A DNA stretch of 64,000 nt from Pseudoruegeria sp. SHC-113 (GCF_025376885.1 NZ_JAHUBR010000001.1:2418001-2482000); one strand, 5' to 3'; positions 10,058-19,515 are shown, numbered from the stretch's first letter. Program-made: numbers and translations. The notes: generated from the letters alone by a model not told the origin.

Positions 10058-11353
10058 ATGTCTGACACGAAAAAGACGGCGACGCTGAGCATCGGCGACA
10101 AGACGCTGGAACTGCCGATCCATACGCCGACCGCTGGTCCGGATGTGATCGACATCCGCCGTCTCTACGCCGATGGCGGCGTTTTCACCTATGACCCGGG
10201 GTTCACCTCCACCGCCGCCTGCGAATCCACCATCACCTTCATCGACGGCGACAAGGGCGAGCTTCTGCACCGCGGCTACCCGATCGATCAACTGGCCGGC
10301 AAATCCCACTTCCTCGAAGTCTGCTACCTGCTGCTCTACGGCGAGCTGCCCTCCGCTGCCCAGCTCGAGGATTTCGAAAGCCGGGTGACGAACCACACGA
10401 TGCTGCACGAGCAGATGCAGTATTTCTTCCGGGGCTTCCGCCGCGACGCGCACCCGATGGCCACGATGGTGGGCGTGGTTGGCGCGATGAGCGCCTTCTA
10501 CCACGATTCCACCGACATCGCCGATCCCTGGCAGCGCGAGGTCGCCTCGATCCGCCTGATCGCCAAAATGCCGACGATCGCCGCCTGGGCCTATAAATAC
10601 TCGATCGGCCAGCCCTTCGTGTACCCACGCAACGATCTGGACTACGCCTCCAACTTCCTGCGCATGTGCTTTGCCGTTCCGGCCGAAGATTACGAGGTCA
10701 ACCCGATCCTGAGCCGCGCGATGGACCGGATCTTTACGCTGCACGCCGACCACGAGCAGAACGCCTCCACCTCCACGGTGCGTCTGGCGTCTTCCTCCGG
10801 CGCCAACCCCTTTGCCTGTATCGCCGCCGGCATCGCCTGCCTCTGGGGCCCCGCCCACGGCGGCGCCAACCAGGCCTGCCTCGAGATGCTGCGCGAAATC
10901 GGCACCGTGGACCGCATCCCCGAGTTCATCGAACGCGCCAAGGACAAGAACGATCCCTTCCGCCTGATGGGCTTCGGTCACCGCGTCTACAAGAACTTCG
11001 ACCCGCGCGCCAAGGTGATGAAACAGAGCGCCGACGAGGTGCTGGAACTGCTCGGCGTGGAAAACAACCCCACCCTGCAGGTCGCCAAGGAGCTGGAAGC
11101 CGCCGCGCTGGCCGATCCTTACTTCGCCGAGAAGAAACTCTTCCCGAACGTGGATTTCTACTCCGGCATCATCCTCGAGGCGATGGGCTTCCCGACCGAG
11201 ATGTTCACCCCGATCTTCGCGCTCTCGCGCACTGTGGGCTGGATCTCCCAATGGAAAGAGCAGATCTCCGATCCCGGCCTCAAGATCGGCCGCCCGCGCC
11301 AGCTCTACACCGGCGAAACCCTGCGCGACTACGTCAACGTGGAAGATCGCTGA
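10058..11353 (+). CDS. gltA: Citrate synthase (type II)
   Basis: 431 aa from the ATG at 10058, chosen because AAGAGG lies seven bases upstream and homology begins at MSDTKK. It condenses oxaloacetate and acetyl-CoA at TCA cycle entry. Catalytic and binding motifs seen are [21 protein letters not shown] and [13 protein letters not shown]. The length and the N-terminal beta domain fit the hexameric, NADH-sensitive Gram-negative type. A strong terminator follows. Confidence 0.96.
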   Translation: MSDTKKTATLSIGDKTLELPIHTPTAGPDVIDIRRLYADGGVFTYDPGFTSTAACESTITFIDGDKGELLHRGYPIDQLAGKSHFLEVCYLLLYGELPSAAQLEDFESRVTNHTMLHEQMQYFFRGFRRDAHPMATMVGVVGAMSAFYHDSTDIADPWQREVASIRLIAKMPTIAAWAYKYSIGQPFVYPRNDLDYASNFLRMCFAVPAEDYEVNPILSRAMDRIFTLHADHEQNASTSTVRLASSSGANPFACIAAGIACLWGPAHGGANQACLEMLREIGTVDRIPEFIERAKDKNDPFRLMGFGHRVYKNFDPRAKVMKQSADEVLELLGVENNPTLQVAKELEAAALADPYFAEKKLFPNVDFYSGIILEAMGFPTEMFTPIFALSRTVGWISQWKEQISDPGLKIGRPRQLYTGETLRDYVNVEDR

Positions 11354-11377
11354 GGCTCAAGACGCCGCAGCAAACAC

Positions 11378-11409
11378 AAAAGGGCCGCATCACGCGGCCC
11401 TTTTCTTTT
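11378..11409 (+). terminator. Rho-independent terminator of gltA
   Basis: GGGCCGC (11382-11388) pairs with GCGGCCC (11394-11400) around a 5-base loop. It is flanked by AAAA upstream and TTTTCTTTT downstream. Confidence 0.9.
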
Positions 11410-11445
11410 GGGGCGCTGCCCCTTTTGACCGTTCCGGCCAATTCA

Positions 11446-11536
11446 CCCCGGGATATTTCGGGTCAGAAGATGGGGGCCCACTTTGTTCCCCAAATATCTC
11501 GGGGGAGTCGCCGAAGGCGGCGGGGGCAGAGCCCCC
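11446..11536. repeat. Dispersed palindromic intergenic repeat, family 1, copy A
   Basis: About 91 bases between the convergent gltA and enoyl-CoA hydratase genes. Outer arms CCCCGGGATATTT and AAATATCTCGGGG are complementary at 12 of 13 positions. The right end carries a separate hairpin GGGGGC-AGA-GCCCCC (11522-11536). A second copy lies inverted at 33708-33797, also between convergent genes. Confidence 0.8.
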
Positions 11537-11544
11537 TGCTCGGC

Positions 11545-12321
11545 TTACCGGCCTTCGAAGCGGGCCGGGCGTTTTTCCATGAACGCCACGACACCTTCGC
11601 GGAAATCCCGCGTCTTGCCGCTTTCGCCCTGCAGGTGGGCTTCCAGCTCCAGCTGTTCGGTGAGGCCGTTCTTGTAAGTGGCGCGGATGGCTTCCTTGAC
11701 GCGGGCATAGGCCGCGGTGGGGCCTGAGGCCAGTTTCTCGGCGCGGGCCTGCCAATGGGCGGCGAAGTCTTCCTCCGGCACGGCTTCCCAGATCATGCCC
11801 CAATCGGCGGCCTGGCGGGCCGGGATCGGCTCGGCGAAAAGGGCTGCGCCCATGGCTTTGGCAAAGCCCATCTGGCGCGGCATCCAGTAGGTGCCGCCGG
11901 CGTCCGGGATCAGGCCGATGCGAGTGAAGGCCTGCAGGAAGCTTGCTTTCTCCGAGGCGATGACCACGTCGGCAGCCAGCGCAAGGTTGGCTCCGGCCCC
12001 GGCGGCGCTGCCGTTGACGGCGGCGATGGTGGGGATGGGGCAATCGTAGATGGCTTCGAGCATCGGCATGTATTCGTCGCGCAGCAGGCGCTCCAGATCC
12101 ATGTTCAGCACGTTGCTGCGGCTGCCCAGATCCTGCCCGGAACAGAAGGCCTTGCCGCGCCCGGTGATAACCAGCACCCGCGCGCTTTCCTGCGCGGCCT
12201 TAACGGCGTGCAGGATCTCTGCGCGCATCTGGGTGTCGAGCGCGTTCATCGCCTCGGGCCGGTCCAGGGTGAGCACCGCAACGCCGCCCCGTTCGCGCAG
12301 CTTGATGGCCTGATAGTTCAT
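11545..12321 (-). CDS. Enoyl-CoA hydratase/isomerase family protein (PaaG-like)
   Basis: 258 aa from the ATG at 12321. An in-frame ATG at 12330 has its GAGGG almost touching it, whereas GAGG is about 10 bases from 12321 and homology begins at MNYQ. This is a crotonase-fold protein: LTLDRPEAMNAL at the N-terminus, oxyanion-hole strands FCSGQDLG and NGSAAGAGANLALA, and FTRIGLIPDAGGT. The Asp in PDAGG in place of a second Glu suggests an isomerase such as PaaG rather than a standard hydratase. Substrate is not determinable. It lies downstream of ccmH on the same strand. Confidence 0.85.
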   Translation of the reverse strand: MNYQAIKLRERGGVAVLTLDRPEAMNALDTQMRAEILHAVKAAQESARVLVITGRGKAFCSGQDLGSRSNVLNMDLERLLRDEYMPMLEAIYDCPIPTIAAVNGSAAGAGANLALAADVVIASEKASFLQAFTRIGLIPDAGGTYWMPRQMGFAKAMGAALFAEPIPARQAADWGMIWEAVPEEDFAAHWQARAEKLASGPTAAYARVKEAIRATYKNGLTEQLELEAHLQGESGKTRDFREGVVAFMEKRPARFEGR

Positions 12322-12399
12322 TGCGGGCATCCCTCTTCATTGCCACTCGTTGCGGCAAAGATAGGGACGGCCCGCGCCAAGCGAAAGCCCAACCCAGCG

Positions 12400-12876
12400 T
12401 TATTGCCCGAGAATATCCTTGAGCCGCGCGGTTTCCTCGGCGCTGAGCGCTTCCGCGCCCTCTGCCGCCACGGCGGCAGCGCTGCGGCGGCGCAGGTAGC
12501 CGATGCCGATGGCCAGCGCCACCAGTAGCATCAGGGGCCCGGCGAGCCAGAGCGCGATGTTGGCACCGCGCACCGTGGGCTGCAGCAGCACGTATTCGCC
12601 GTAGCGGTCCACGATGAAGTCCATCGCCTCCTCGTCGCTGTCGCCCGCGACGAGGCGTTCGCGCACCAGCAGGCGCAGGTCGCGCGCGAGCCCTGCGTTG
12701 CTTTCGTCGATGCTTTCGTTGCGGCAGACAAGGCAGCGCAGGCCCTTGGACAGCTCCCGCGCGCGGGCTTCCAGCACCGGATCCTCCAGCACCTCGTCAG
12801 GAAACACCGCGAAGGCGGGCGTAGGCGCGAGCGGCGCAAAAGCCATCGCCAGAAGCAGAGTCAGGATTCGCAGCAT
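12400..12876 (-). CDS. ccmH: Cytochrome c-type biogenesis protein CcmH
   Basis: 158 aa from the ATG at 12876, four bases after the ccmF stop, with GGAG just upstream; a longer in-frame start would overlap ccmF. A signal peptide (1-23, cut near AFA) precedes the periplasmic domain with LRCLVC (Cys48 and Cys51), the redox pair that reduces apocytochrome c haem-binding cysteines. A transmembrane helix spans about 104-127, with a short tail. It is the short CcmH form without a CcmI/TPR extension. Confidence 0.93.
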   Translation of the reverse strand: MLRILTLLLAMAFAPLAPTPAFAVFPDEVLEDPVLEARARELSKGLRCLVCRNESIDESNAGLARDLRLLVRERLVAGDSDEEAMDFIVDRYGEYVLLQPTVRGANIALWLAGPLMLLVALAIGIGYLRRRSAAAVAAEGAEALSAEETARLKDILGQ

Positions 12877-12880
12877 CGCC

Positions 12881-14857
12881 CTACTCCGCCGCCACGGCAC
12901 CCGAGGGCGCGGTTTTGCGCGCGCCGGCGGCGACGCGGTAGCGGCGGTCGGTGAGGCTCAGCACGCCTCCGAGCGCCATGATGATGGAGCCCGCCCAGAT
13001 CCAGTTGGCCAGCGGCTTGATATAGGTGCGCACGGCCCAGCCGCCATTGGCCTGCAGATCCCCGATCACGAGGTAGATGTCACGCAAGAACCCGTTGCGG
13101 ATCGCGGCTTCGGTGGTTGGCATTTTCGCCACCGGGTAGACGCGTTTCTCCGGGCTCAGTACGGCGATAGTGCGGCCATCCTGTTCGACACGCAGATCCG
13201 CCATGGTGGAGAGGTAGTTGGGCCCCTGCACATCGCGCACGTCTTCCAGCGTGATTTCATAAGCGCCCACGGTGAAGCTTTCGCCCACCTGCACGACGCG
13301 GATGTCTTCTTGCTCCCAAGCAAGCAGGCCCGCAACGCCGATGGTGGTGATGCCGAAGCCGATATGGGCCACGGCCTTGCCCCAATCCGCGCGCGGCAGG
13401 TTCTTCAGGCGGCGCAGGCGGCTCGCGGCATCGGCACGCCCGGTGCGCAGCCAGAGATCCACCAGCGCGCCGCTCACGAGCCAGGCCCCGAGGCCGAGCC
13501 CAATGGGGCCAAGGGCGGAGCGGCCTGTTTGCATCGCCCAGACAAGAGCCATGACGGCAAGCGAGAACACGAAGGCCCCGCGCAGGCTGCGCAGCACCTT
13601 GCCAAGGTTCGCCCGCTTCCACGGCAGGATCGAGCCGATGGGCAAGATGATCGCCAGCGCCACCATGAAGGGGGTGAAGGCCATGTTGAAGAAGGGCGGG
13701 CCGACCGAGAGCTTGCGGTCAAACAGCAGTTCGGCGATCAGCGGCCAGATCGTGCCGAAGAAGACCACAAAGGCCGAGACTGCCAGCAGGATGTTGTTGA
13801 ACAACAGCGCCCCTTCCCGGCTCACCGGCGCAAAGACACCCTTGGCTTCCATCGCGCCCGCGCGGGCGGCAAACAGCGTGAGCGCGCCGCCCATGAAGAA
13901 GGCGAGGATCAGCAGGATGAAGACGCCGCGCTCGGGATCGTTGGCGAAGGCATGCACGCTGGTGATCACGCCGGAGCGCACGATGAAGGTGCCGATCAGC
14001 GAGAACCCGAAGGCGAGGATAGCCAGCAGGATCGTCCAGCTTTTCAGGGCTTCGCGCTTCTCCACCACGATGGCGGAGTGCAGCAGGGCCGCCGCGATCA
14101 GCCAGGGCATGAAGGAGGCGTTTTCCACCGGATCCCAGAACCAGAAGCCGCCCCAGCCCAGCTCGTAATAGGCCCACCAGGAGCCAAGCGCGATGCCGAT
14201 GGTGAGGAACATCCAGGCCGCCAACGTCCAGGGGCGCACCCAGCGGCCCCAGGCGGCGTCTACCCGGCCTTCCAGTAGCGCAGCCACGGCGAAGGAGAAG
14301 GACATCGAGAGCCCCACGTAGCCGAGGTAGAGGAACGGCGGGTGGAAGGCGAGGCCCGGATCCTGCAGCAGCGGGTTCAGATCCTGCCCGTCAAAGGGCG
14401 GCACCGCGAGGCGCAGGAAGGGGTTCGACGTGAAGAGGATGAAGGCGAAGAAAGCCACGGAGACCGAGGATTGCACCGCCAGCACGCGGGCGCGCAGGCG
14501 ATCCGGCAGGCCTGCGCCAAACCACGCCGCACAGGCCCCAAAGAGCGTCAGGATCAGCACCCAGAGCAGCATCGAGCCCTCGTGGTTGCCCCAGACGCCG
14601 CTGACTTTGTAGAGCATCGGCTTCAGCGTGTGGGAGTTCAGCACCACCAGCCGCAGCGAGAAATCCGACACCACGAAGGCGTAGGTAAGCGCGGCGAAGC
14701 TGAAGGCGGTAAGCACGAATTGCACCGAGGCCGCCGGGATGGCGAGCGCCATCCAACTGCCCCAGCCTTTGTGGGCACCGATGAGGGGAACGATCGCCTG
14801 CACGATGGCAACGACGAAGGCGAGGATAAGGGCGAAGTGGCCAAGCTCTGCAATCAT
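12881..14857 (-). CDS. ccmF: Cytochrome c haem lyase subunit CcmF
   Basis: 658 aa multi-spanning membrane protein that attaches haem from holo-CcmE to apocytochrome c. The periplasmic tryptophan-rich (WWD) signature WGGFWFWDPVENASFMPW is around residue 230, with conserved His residues in flanking helices. A large periplasmic loop sits near the C-terminus before the last helix. It is transcribed with ccmH (4-base gap). The holin and endolysin genes and a palindromic repeat separate it from ccmE. Confidence 0.95.
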   Translation of the reverse strand: MIAELGHFALILAFVVAIVQAIVPLIGAHKGWGSWMALAIPAASVQFVLTAFSFAALTYAFVVSDFSLRLVVLNSHTLKPMLYKVSGVWGNHEGSMLLWVLILTLFGACAAWFGAGLPDRLRARVLAVQSSVSVAFFAFILFTSNPFLRLAVPPFDGQDLNPLLQDPGLAFHPPFLYLGYVGLSMSFSFAVAALLEGRVDAAWGRWVRPWTLAAWMFLTIGIALGSWWAYYELGWGGFWFWDPVENASFMPWLIAAALLHSAIVVEKREALKSWTILLAILAFGFSLIGTFIVRSGVITSVHAFANDPERGVFILLILAFFMGGALTLFAARAGAMEAKGVFAPVSREGALLFNNILLAVSAFVVFFGTIWPLIAELLFDRKLSVGPPFFNMAFTPFMVALAIILPIGSILPWKRANLGKVLRSLRGAFVFSLAVMALVWAMQTGRSALGPIGLGLGAWLVSGALVDLWLRTGRADAASRLRRLKNLPRADWGKAVAHIGFGITTIGVAGLLAWEQEDIRVVQVGESFTVGAYEITLEDVRDVQGPNYLSTMADLRVEQDGRTIAVLSPEKRVYPVAKMPTTEAAIRNGFLRDIYLVIGDLQANGGWAVRTYIKPLANWIWAGSIIMALGGVLSLTDRRYRVAAGARKTAPSGAVAAE

Positions 14858-14957
14858 GGCGCAGATTTTAGCGCAAACGGCAAAACCGGCAATGCAAATG
14901 CGCGTGGCCGGAGGGGCCAGATTGTCACGCTTTCGTGGGAGCCGGCGGCGCGTCTAG

Positions 14958-15055
14958 AGCGTTTCGGATCAAATCTGAATCGCTTCTTCGCTGCCTCTCC
15001 CTTTGGTCGAACGCGAAAAGCGATGCAGAATGTTTCAGGTTATATCCGAAACGCT
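14958..15055. repeat. 98-base palindromic element abutting the holin stop codon
   Basis: Perfect 12-base terminal inverted repeats AGCGTTTCGGAT (14958-14969) and ATCCGAAACGCT (15044-15055), with nested complementarity inside (CTGAATCGCTT against AAGCGATGCAG). The right end touches the TGA of the holin gene at 15056. It has the form of a short non-autonomous palindromic repeat of the kind common in alphaproteobacteria. No coding capacity. Confidence 0.8.
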
Positions 15056-15589
15056 TCAGCCTGCGTCGCGCTGCCAATCGGCAAGGGCCGGGTTGTCGTG
15101 CAGAGCTTCTTCCGCGGGCGGGGCTTCCAGCGCGTCCAGCGCCTCGATATTGCCCATCACGCCCGGCACGCGGCTGTAGGTTTCGGCCAGAGCGCGTTGA
15201 AATTCCTGCCCTTTCACCTGATGGCGCGCGCCAAAATAGAAGGAGACGATGATGCCCAGAAGCCACCAGAGCGGCTCCGGCACCAGCGATAGCCCCGCCA
15301 TGCGTGCCGCGAACCAGACGGGATCGGCCATCGCCGCCACGAACATCGCGAGAATGCCGAACACCAGCGCCGGGCGCGGCACGCGGTTGACCCCATCCAT
15401 GAAGCGATCAAAGCCGCCCTTGCGGGGCACGGCAAACTCTGCGGCCAGTTGGGAGAGCGCGGCGTTCTGCAGGGTGAAGCCGCGTTGCGCGCTGCTCTCA
15501 GCGTTTTCGCGAAACACCTCCACCGTCTCCACAATGGCGTTGCGCCCGCCGCCAAACAGAAGGCTCATCAGCCCTGTCATCATGCCCAT
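15056..15589 (-). CDS. Holin family protein, gene-transfer-agent type
   Basis: 177 aa small membrane protein. A hydrophobic N-terminus (2-12) is followed by an amphipathic stretch and two clear membrane segments near 73-95 and 106-121, then a charged tail. Size, topology and adjacency to an endolysin match the GTA_holin_3TM family, whose Rhodobacter capsulatus member releases GTA particles by host lysis. The start overlaps the endolysin stop by 10 bases. The 3' end abuts a palindromic repeat, so the C-terminus may have been altered by insertion. Confidence 0.75.
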   Translation of the reverse strand: MGMMTGLMSLLFGGGRNAIVETVEVFRENAESSAQRGFTLQNAALSQLAAEFAVPRKGGFDRFMDGVNRVPRPALVFGILAMFVAAMADPVWFAARMAGLSLVPEPLWWLLGIIVSFYFGARHQVKGQEFQRALAETYSRVPGVMGNIEALDALEAPPAEEALHDNPALADWQRDAG

Positions 15590-16191
15590 GCGGCGATCCT
15601 CGCGGCGTGTTGGGCGGCCGTCAGGTGGTATTTGGCCGAGATGAACTCCTCCGCCCGGCGGATCCAGCCACCCTTGCCACCATCGCGGCGGCGGGCGTAT
15701 TTGCGGCTGGCGGGGCGGGCATCGGCGAGCGCGTAGTAGTAGTTGCGCCGCTCGATCCCGTAAGCATCGGCCAGATGGCGCGGCGCGCGGGCGTAGGCGG
15801 CTTTGGACACGGCGGCGGTCTGCGGGCCGATCACCCCGTCCACCGCGCAGTCAAACGCCATCTTGCGAAACATCCGCTGCAGGATCTTCACCGCGTTGCT
15901 GCCCGCGTTCACATACATGTCGAACACGCTGGCCTGCAGCGCCTCGGGCAGAAGCGCGATGCCGGGGCGCTCGAAATAATGCTTCAGGAAGATCTCCACC
16001 GCCTGATCGCGCGAAAGCCGGCGCACGTCGGCGGCATCCACGTCGCCATCGCCATCCAGATCCAGCCCCAGACGGCGCATCGTATGGATGGTGACGCCGT
16101 AGTTCGTCGCCCCGCCCGGATCGTCGGGATCGTTCACGTAACCGCCCTCACGGGCGATGATGGCCTCTGCAATGGCGCGTACATCGGGCAT
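15580..16191 (-). CDS. Endolysin, glycoside hydrolase family 108 with peptidoglycan-binding domain
   Basis: 203 aa. The N-terminal muramidase domain begins IIAREGGYVNDPDDPGGATN, with catalytic Glu15 in the family's REGGYVNDP motif. The C-terminal half (about 95-170, including VIGPQT) resembles the PG_binding_3 domain. A DLDGDGDVDAAD segment (about 44-55) could bind calcium. No signal peptide is present, so access to the wall would need the adjacent holin. The pair matches the separately encoded lysis genes of the Rhodobacter gene transfer agent. GGGGAG nine bases upstream is the ribosome site and lies inside a terminator-like hairpin. Confidence 0.82.
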   Translation of the reverse strand: MPDVRAIAEAIIAREGGYVNDPDDPGGATNYGVTIHTMRRLGLDLDGDGDVDAADVRRLSRDQAVEIFLKHYFERPGIALLPEALQASVFDMYVNAGSNAVKILQRMFRKMAFDCAVDGVIGPQTAAVSKAAYARAPRHLADAYGIERRNYYYALADARPASRKYARRRDGGKGGWIRRAEEFISAKYHLTAAQHAARIAAWA

Positions 16192-16192
16192 G

Positions 16193-16231
16193 AAAAAAGG
16201 CTCCCCAGCGTATCTCAGACGCCGGGAAGCC
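16193..16231 (-). terminator. Terminator-like hairpin between ccmE and the endolysin, overlapping its ribosome site
   Basis: On the minus strand GGCTTCCCGGCG pairs with CGCTGGGGAGCC (12 pairs, two of them G-U), with a 9-base loop and six T residues. The T-run ends two bases before the endolysin ATG. The 3' arm contains the GGGGAG Shine-Dalgarno sequence, so the hairpin could both stop ccmE transcripts and hide the ribosome site. Confidence 0.8.
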
Positions 16232-16257
16232 TTGATCAGAACCGGTTAAGAGCGGCT

Positions 16258-16704
16258 TCAGCTATCGTCCGATGGCTGGTAGACACCCTGCTCCTTGAGC
16301 GCGTCCACCACCTCTTTCGGCATGTAGGTCTCATCGTGTTTGGCAAGGATTTCCGTGGCTTCGAAGGTGCCGTTCACGTAAGAGCCGGTGCCCACCATGC
16401 CTTGCCCCTCTTCAAAGAGGTCGGGCAGGATGCCGGTGAAGGTGACAGGCACGGAGGCCCCGCCATCGGTGACCATGAAGCGGATCGCCTCGCCCTGCCC
16501 GCGCTCCAGCGTGCCTTCCTCCACCAGCCCGCCGATGCGGAAGACCTCGCCCGGCTCGGGCGGGGCTTCCACCACCTGCGAGGGGCTGCGGAAGAAGTTG
16601 ATGCCATCGCGCAAGGCATAGCCGATCAGCGCCGTTGAGAGCAGAAGCGCCACCGCGGCGACGATGATCACCTGAATTCTGCGTTGCTTCTTGAGCCCTT
16701 TCAC
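16258..16704 (-). CDS. ccmE: Cytochrome c maturation haem chaperone CcmE
   Basis: 148 aa from a GTG at 16704, with AAGGAG eight bases upstream. An N-terminal membrane anchor (10-30) is followed by the periplasmic OB-fold domain. It carries haem covalently on the conserved histidine (His123, with Tyr127, in AKHDETYMP) and passes it to CcmF. It follows argC on the same strand by 24 bases. Confidence 0.95.
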   Translation of the reverse strand: MKGLKKQRRIQVIIVAAVALLLSTALIGYALRDGINFFRSPSQVVEAPPEPGEVFRIGGLVEEGTLERGQGEAIRFMVTDGGASVPVTFTGILPDLFEEGQGMVGTGSYVNGTFEATEILAKHDETYMPKEVVDALKEQGVYQPSDDS

Positions 16705-16728
16705 GGCGCGATCTCCTTCATTCTTTCG

Positions 16729-17757
16729 TTACGGGAACAGCGGGGCCAGCATCAGCCCCGTCGTCTCCTCAATGCCGAGCATCAGGTTGGCGTTCTGCAG
16801 CGCCTGACCGGACGAGCCCTTCGTCAGGTTGTCCAGCGCGGCGATCACGATGGCGCGGCCCTCGATCCGGTCCGCCACAACGCCGATATGGCAGAAGTTG
16901 CTGCCCCGGATGTGGCGGGTGGAGGGGTGCTCGCCGAACGGCAGCACTTCGATGAAAGGCTCCTCCCCGTAAGCGCCCGCAAGCACCGCGTGGATCTCCG
17001 CCGCATCGCCCTTTACGTATACGGTGGCGAGGATGCCGCGGTTGGCGGGCACCAGATGCGGGGTGAACTGGATCTTCACAGGGCGGCCCGCGATGGCCGA
17101 GAATTCCTGATCGAACTCGCCCAGGTGCCGGTGCGTGCCGCCAGCCGCATAGGCGTGGTAGCCTTCAGACAGCTCGGCATGCAGGAGGTTTTCCTTCAAG
17201 CTGCGCCCGGCGCCAGACACGGCAGCCTTCAGATCGAGGATGATCTCGTCCAGATCGATCACGCCGGCCTCGATCAGCGGGCGCAGGGCGAACTGGCCGG
17301 TGGCCGCGTTGCAGCCCGTGCCTGCCACGAGCCGGGCCTGCCTGATCTCTTCACGGTAGAATTCGGTAAGCCCGTAAACGGCCTCGGCCTGCTGCTCCAG
17401 CGCGGCATGGGGGCCGCCGTACCATTTTGCGTAGGCCTCGGGATCGCGCAGCCGGAAATCGGCGGAAAGATCGACGATTTTCAAATGCTTGGGCAATTCG
17501 CGGATCACCGCCTGGCTGGTGGCGTGGGGCAGCGCGCAGAAGCACAGATCCACGCCTGCGAAATCGATCTCGTCAATGGTGACAAGCGTGGGCAGATCGA
17601 GATGGCGCAGATGCGGGAAGACGCTGGCCATGGTCTGGCCCGCCTTGCGATCCGCCGACAGCGCGACGATCTCCATCTCGGGGTGGGTGGCGATCAGCCG
17701 GACAAGCTCGGCGCCGGTGTAGCCGGAGGCACCCAGAATGGCGATTTTATGGGTCAT
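16729..17757 (-). CDS. argC: N-acetyl-gamma-glutamyl-phosphate reductase
   Basis: 342 aa from the ATG at 17757, where the Rossmann motif [12 protein letters not shown] begins; an upstream in-frame start would add 19 unrelated residues. It reduces N-acetylglutamyl phosphate to the semialdehyde in arginine synthesis. The presumed catalytic Cys lies in [11 protein letters not shown], not the classical PGCYPT, so a related LysY-type reductase cannot be fully excluded. [10 protein letters not shown] and [13 protein letters not shown] fit ArgC. Confidence 0.88.
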   Translation of the reverse strand: MTHKIAILGASGYTGAELVRLIATHPEMEIVALSADRKAGQTMASVFPHLRHLDLPTLVTIDEIDFAGVDLCFCALPHATSQAVIRELPKHLKIVDLSADFRLRDPEAYAKWYGGPHAALEQQAEAVYGLTEFYREEIRQARLVAGTGCNAATGQFALRPLIEAGVIDLDEIILDLKAAVSGAGRSLKENLLHAELSEGYHAYAAGGTHRHLGEFDQEFSAIAGRPVKIQFTPHLVPANRGILATVYVKGDAAEIHAVLAGAYGEEPFIEVLPFGEHPSTRHIRGSNFCHIGVVADRIEGRAIVIAALDNLTKGSSGQALQNANLMLGIEETTGLMLAPLFP

Positions 17758-17814
17758 GATGCTGACCTTTCGAAGACTTGGGGAAGATGTAGGATCAAAG
17801 CGGCGCGGCCGCAA

Positions 17815-18627
17815 TCAGGCGGCCTGAAACGTGATCTTTCGTCGCAAGAAGCGGGTGGCCCTGTCAGACACGCGCGCCGGATCGCCGGTGGTGAGGAACA
17901 GGCTTTCTTCACCGGGGCCGCGCATCTTGGGGTGGCGTTTCAGGTAATCCTCCAGCGAGGCGGCCACGAGATTGGCCTGGCTGAACACCTGCACCTGCGG
18001 GCCGAGGGCGGCCTGGAAAGCTTCCTCCATCAGCGGGTAATGGGTGCAACCCAGAATGGCGGCCTCAGGCTCGGGCATGCGCCGCTGCAGCGCTTCCACA
18101 TGAGAGCGCACCATGGCTTCGGCGAGGATCTCGTCGCCCTCCTCAATCGCGTCCACAAGCCCGCCACAGGGCTGGGCCTCAACATCCACACCGATGGCGC
18201 GGAAGGCCAGCTCGCGCTGGAAGGCCCGGCTGCGCACGGTGGCGGGCGTGGCAAAGAGCGCCACGTGCTTCACGCCCACTTCGCGCGGCGGGGAGTTGTC
18301 GCCCCACTGCCGCTCGGTCAGCGCTTCGATCAGGGGCACGAAGACGCCAAGCACGCGCTTCTCGGGCGGCACCCAGCTTTCCTGCATCCGGCGCAGGGCG
18401 GCGGCCGAGGCCGTATTGCAGGCCAGGATCACCAGATCGCAGCCGGCCTCCCAGAGCCGCTCCACGGCGGCGGTGGTGAGGGCGTAGATGTCCTCTGCGT
18501 CGCGCACGCCGTAGGGCGCATGGGCGTTGTCGCCGAAATAGACGAAGGGCACGTCCGGCAGACGTTTGCTCACCGCGTCCAGCACGGTCAGGCCACCAAG
18601 GCCAGAATCAAAAATACCGACAGCCAT
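17815..18627 (-). CDS. murI: Glutamate racemase
   Basis: 270 aa, the usual length. It makes D-glutamate for peptidoglycan. The N-terminal [12 protein letters not shown] and the two catalytic cysteines, in ACNTAS (about residue 70) and GCTHYPL (about 185), are present. The start codon directly follows the acyltransferase stop (TAGATG). Confidence 0.95.
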   Translation of the reverse strand: MAVGIFDSGLGGLTVLDAVSKRLPDVPFVYFGDNAHAPYGVRDAEDIYALTTAAVERLWEAGCDLVILACNTASAAALRRMQESWVPPEKRVLGVFVPLIEALTERQWGDNSPPREVGVKHVALFATPATVRSRAFQRELAFRAIGVDVEAQPCGGLVDAIEEGDEILAEAMVRSHVEALQRRMPEPEAAILGCTHYPLMEEAFQAALGPQVQVFSQANLVAASLEDYLKRHPKMRGPGEESLFLTTGDPARVSDRATRFLRRKITFQAA

Positions 18628-19515
18628 CTACTTGCCCAAAACCTTGTATTTGTCCTCGAATTCAAAGCCGTATTCGAGCGATTTCAACGGGGTTGGGGAT
18701 AGCTCATACGTGGCTTTGCGCAGGAAATCCATCATGGCTTTGGGATCGCGGGAAAGTTCGCGCAGTTTTTGCGGATCGATCGGCGCGCCCACGCTGATGC
18801 GCACCGGCGCATTGGTGCGTTTCTTGAACTCCTTGATCAGCAAGCCCAGCCGCAGGGTCTGGTGCAGGTGGCTGGCGATCTGGAACAGGCGCGAGTTGTG
18901 GCCTTCAAAGAAGATCGGCACCACCGTGGCATCGGACCGCGCCACCATCTTGGCGGTGAAATTGCGCCAGCCCGGATCCATCGGCTTGGCGAAAGGCGTG
19001 GCGGCGGTGGAGACGGTGCCGCCCGGAAAGATGCCGATGGCCCCACCCTGCCCCAGAAACCGCAGCGCTTCGGTGCGGGTTTCGAGGTTGAGCTTCATCG
19101 CCTCCTTGGTGGCGTCAAAACTGATCGGCAGGATGAAGCGGTTCAGATCCTCGGCCTTCTGAAACACGTTGTTGGCCATGATGCGGAAATCGCCGCGCGT
19201 GGTGGCAAGGATATGCCCCATCATCAGCCCGTCGAGAATGCCGTAAGGGTGATTGGAGACAAGGATCAGCGGCCCTTCGCGCGGGATCGCCTGCAGCGAG
19301 CCCTGCACCACGTCAAGGCTCAGCCCGTAGCGCCCCATCATCACCTGCCAGAAATCCGCACCATTGGCGACGTCCAGCTCATAGCCCCGCGCGCGTCGGA
19401 TCAGCCCCATGCGCCCGGTGGCGTTCTCCAGTACGCGGATCACCGCACGGCCGCCCTTGGTGGCGGCGGAAGAGGCATAGCTGATGTCTCTGGCAACGCG
19501 GGATGTGGATGTCAT
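18628..19515 (-). CDS. Lysophospholipid acyltransferase family protein (haemolysin-like)
   Basis: 295 aa from the ATG at 19515, the start that fits homologues; a 22-residue longer form has no better ribosome site. The acyltransferase signature is SNHPYGILDG, an HX5D variant of the usual HX4D motif. IFPGGTVST is the second block and VPIFFEGHNSRLF follows. It probably acylates a lysolipid at the inner membrane; the substrate could be lyso-ornithine lipid or lysophosphatidate. It lies directly upstream of murI with no gap. Confidence 0.8.
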   Translation of the reverse strand: MTSTSRVARDISYASSAATKGGRAVIRVLENATGRMGLIRRARGYELDVANGADFWQVMMGRYGLSLDVVQGSLQAIPREGPLILVSNHPYGILDGLMMGHILATTRGDFRIMANNVFQKAEDLNRFILPISFDATKEAMKLNLETRTEALRFLGQGGAIGIFPGGTVSTAATPFAKPMDPGWRNFTAKMVARSDATVVPIFFEGHNSRLFQIASHLHQTLRLGLLIKEFKKRTNAPVRISVGAPIDPQKLRELSRDPKAMMDFLRKATYELSPTPLKSLEYGFEFEDKYKVLGK

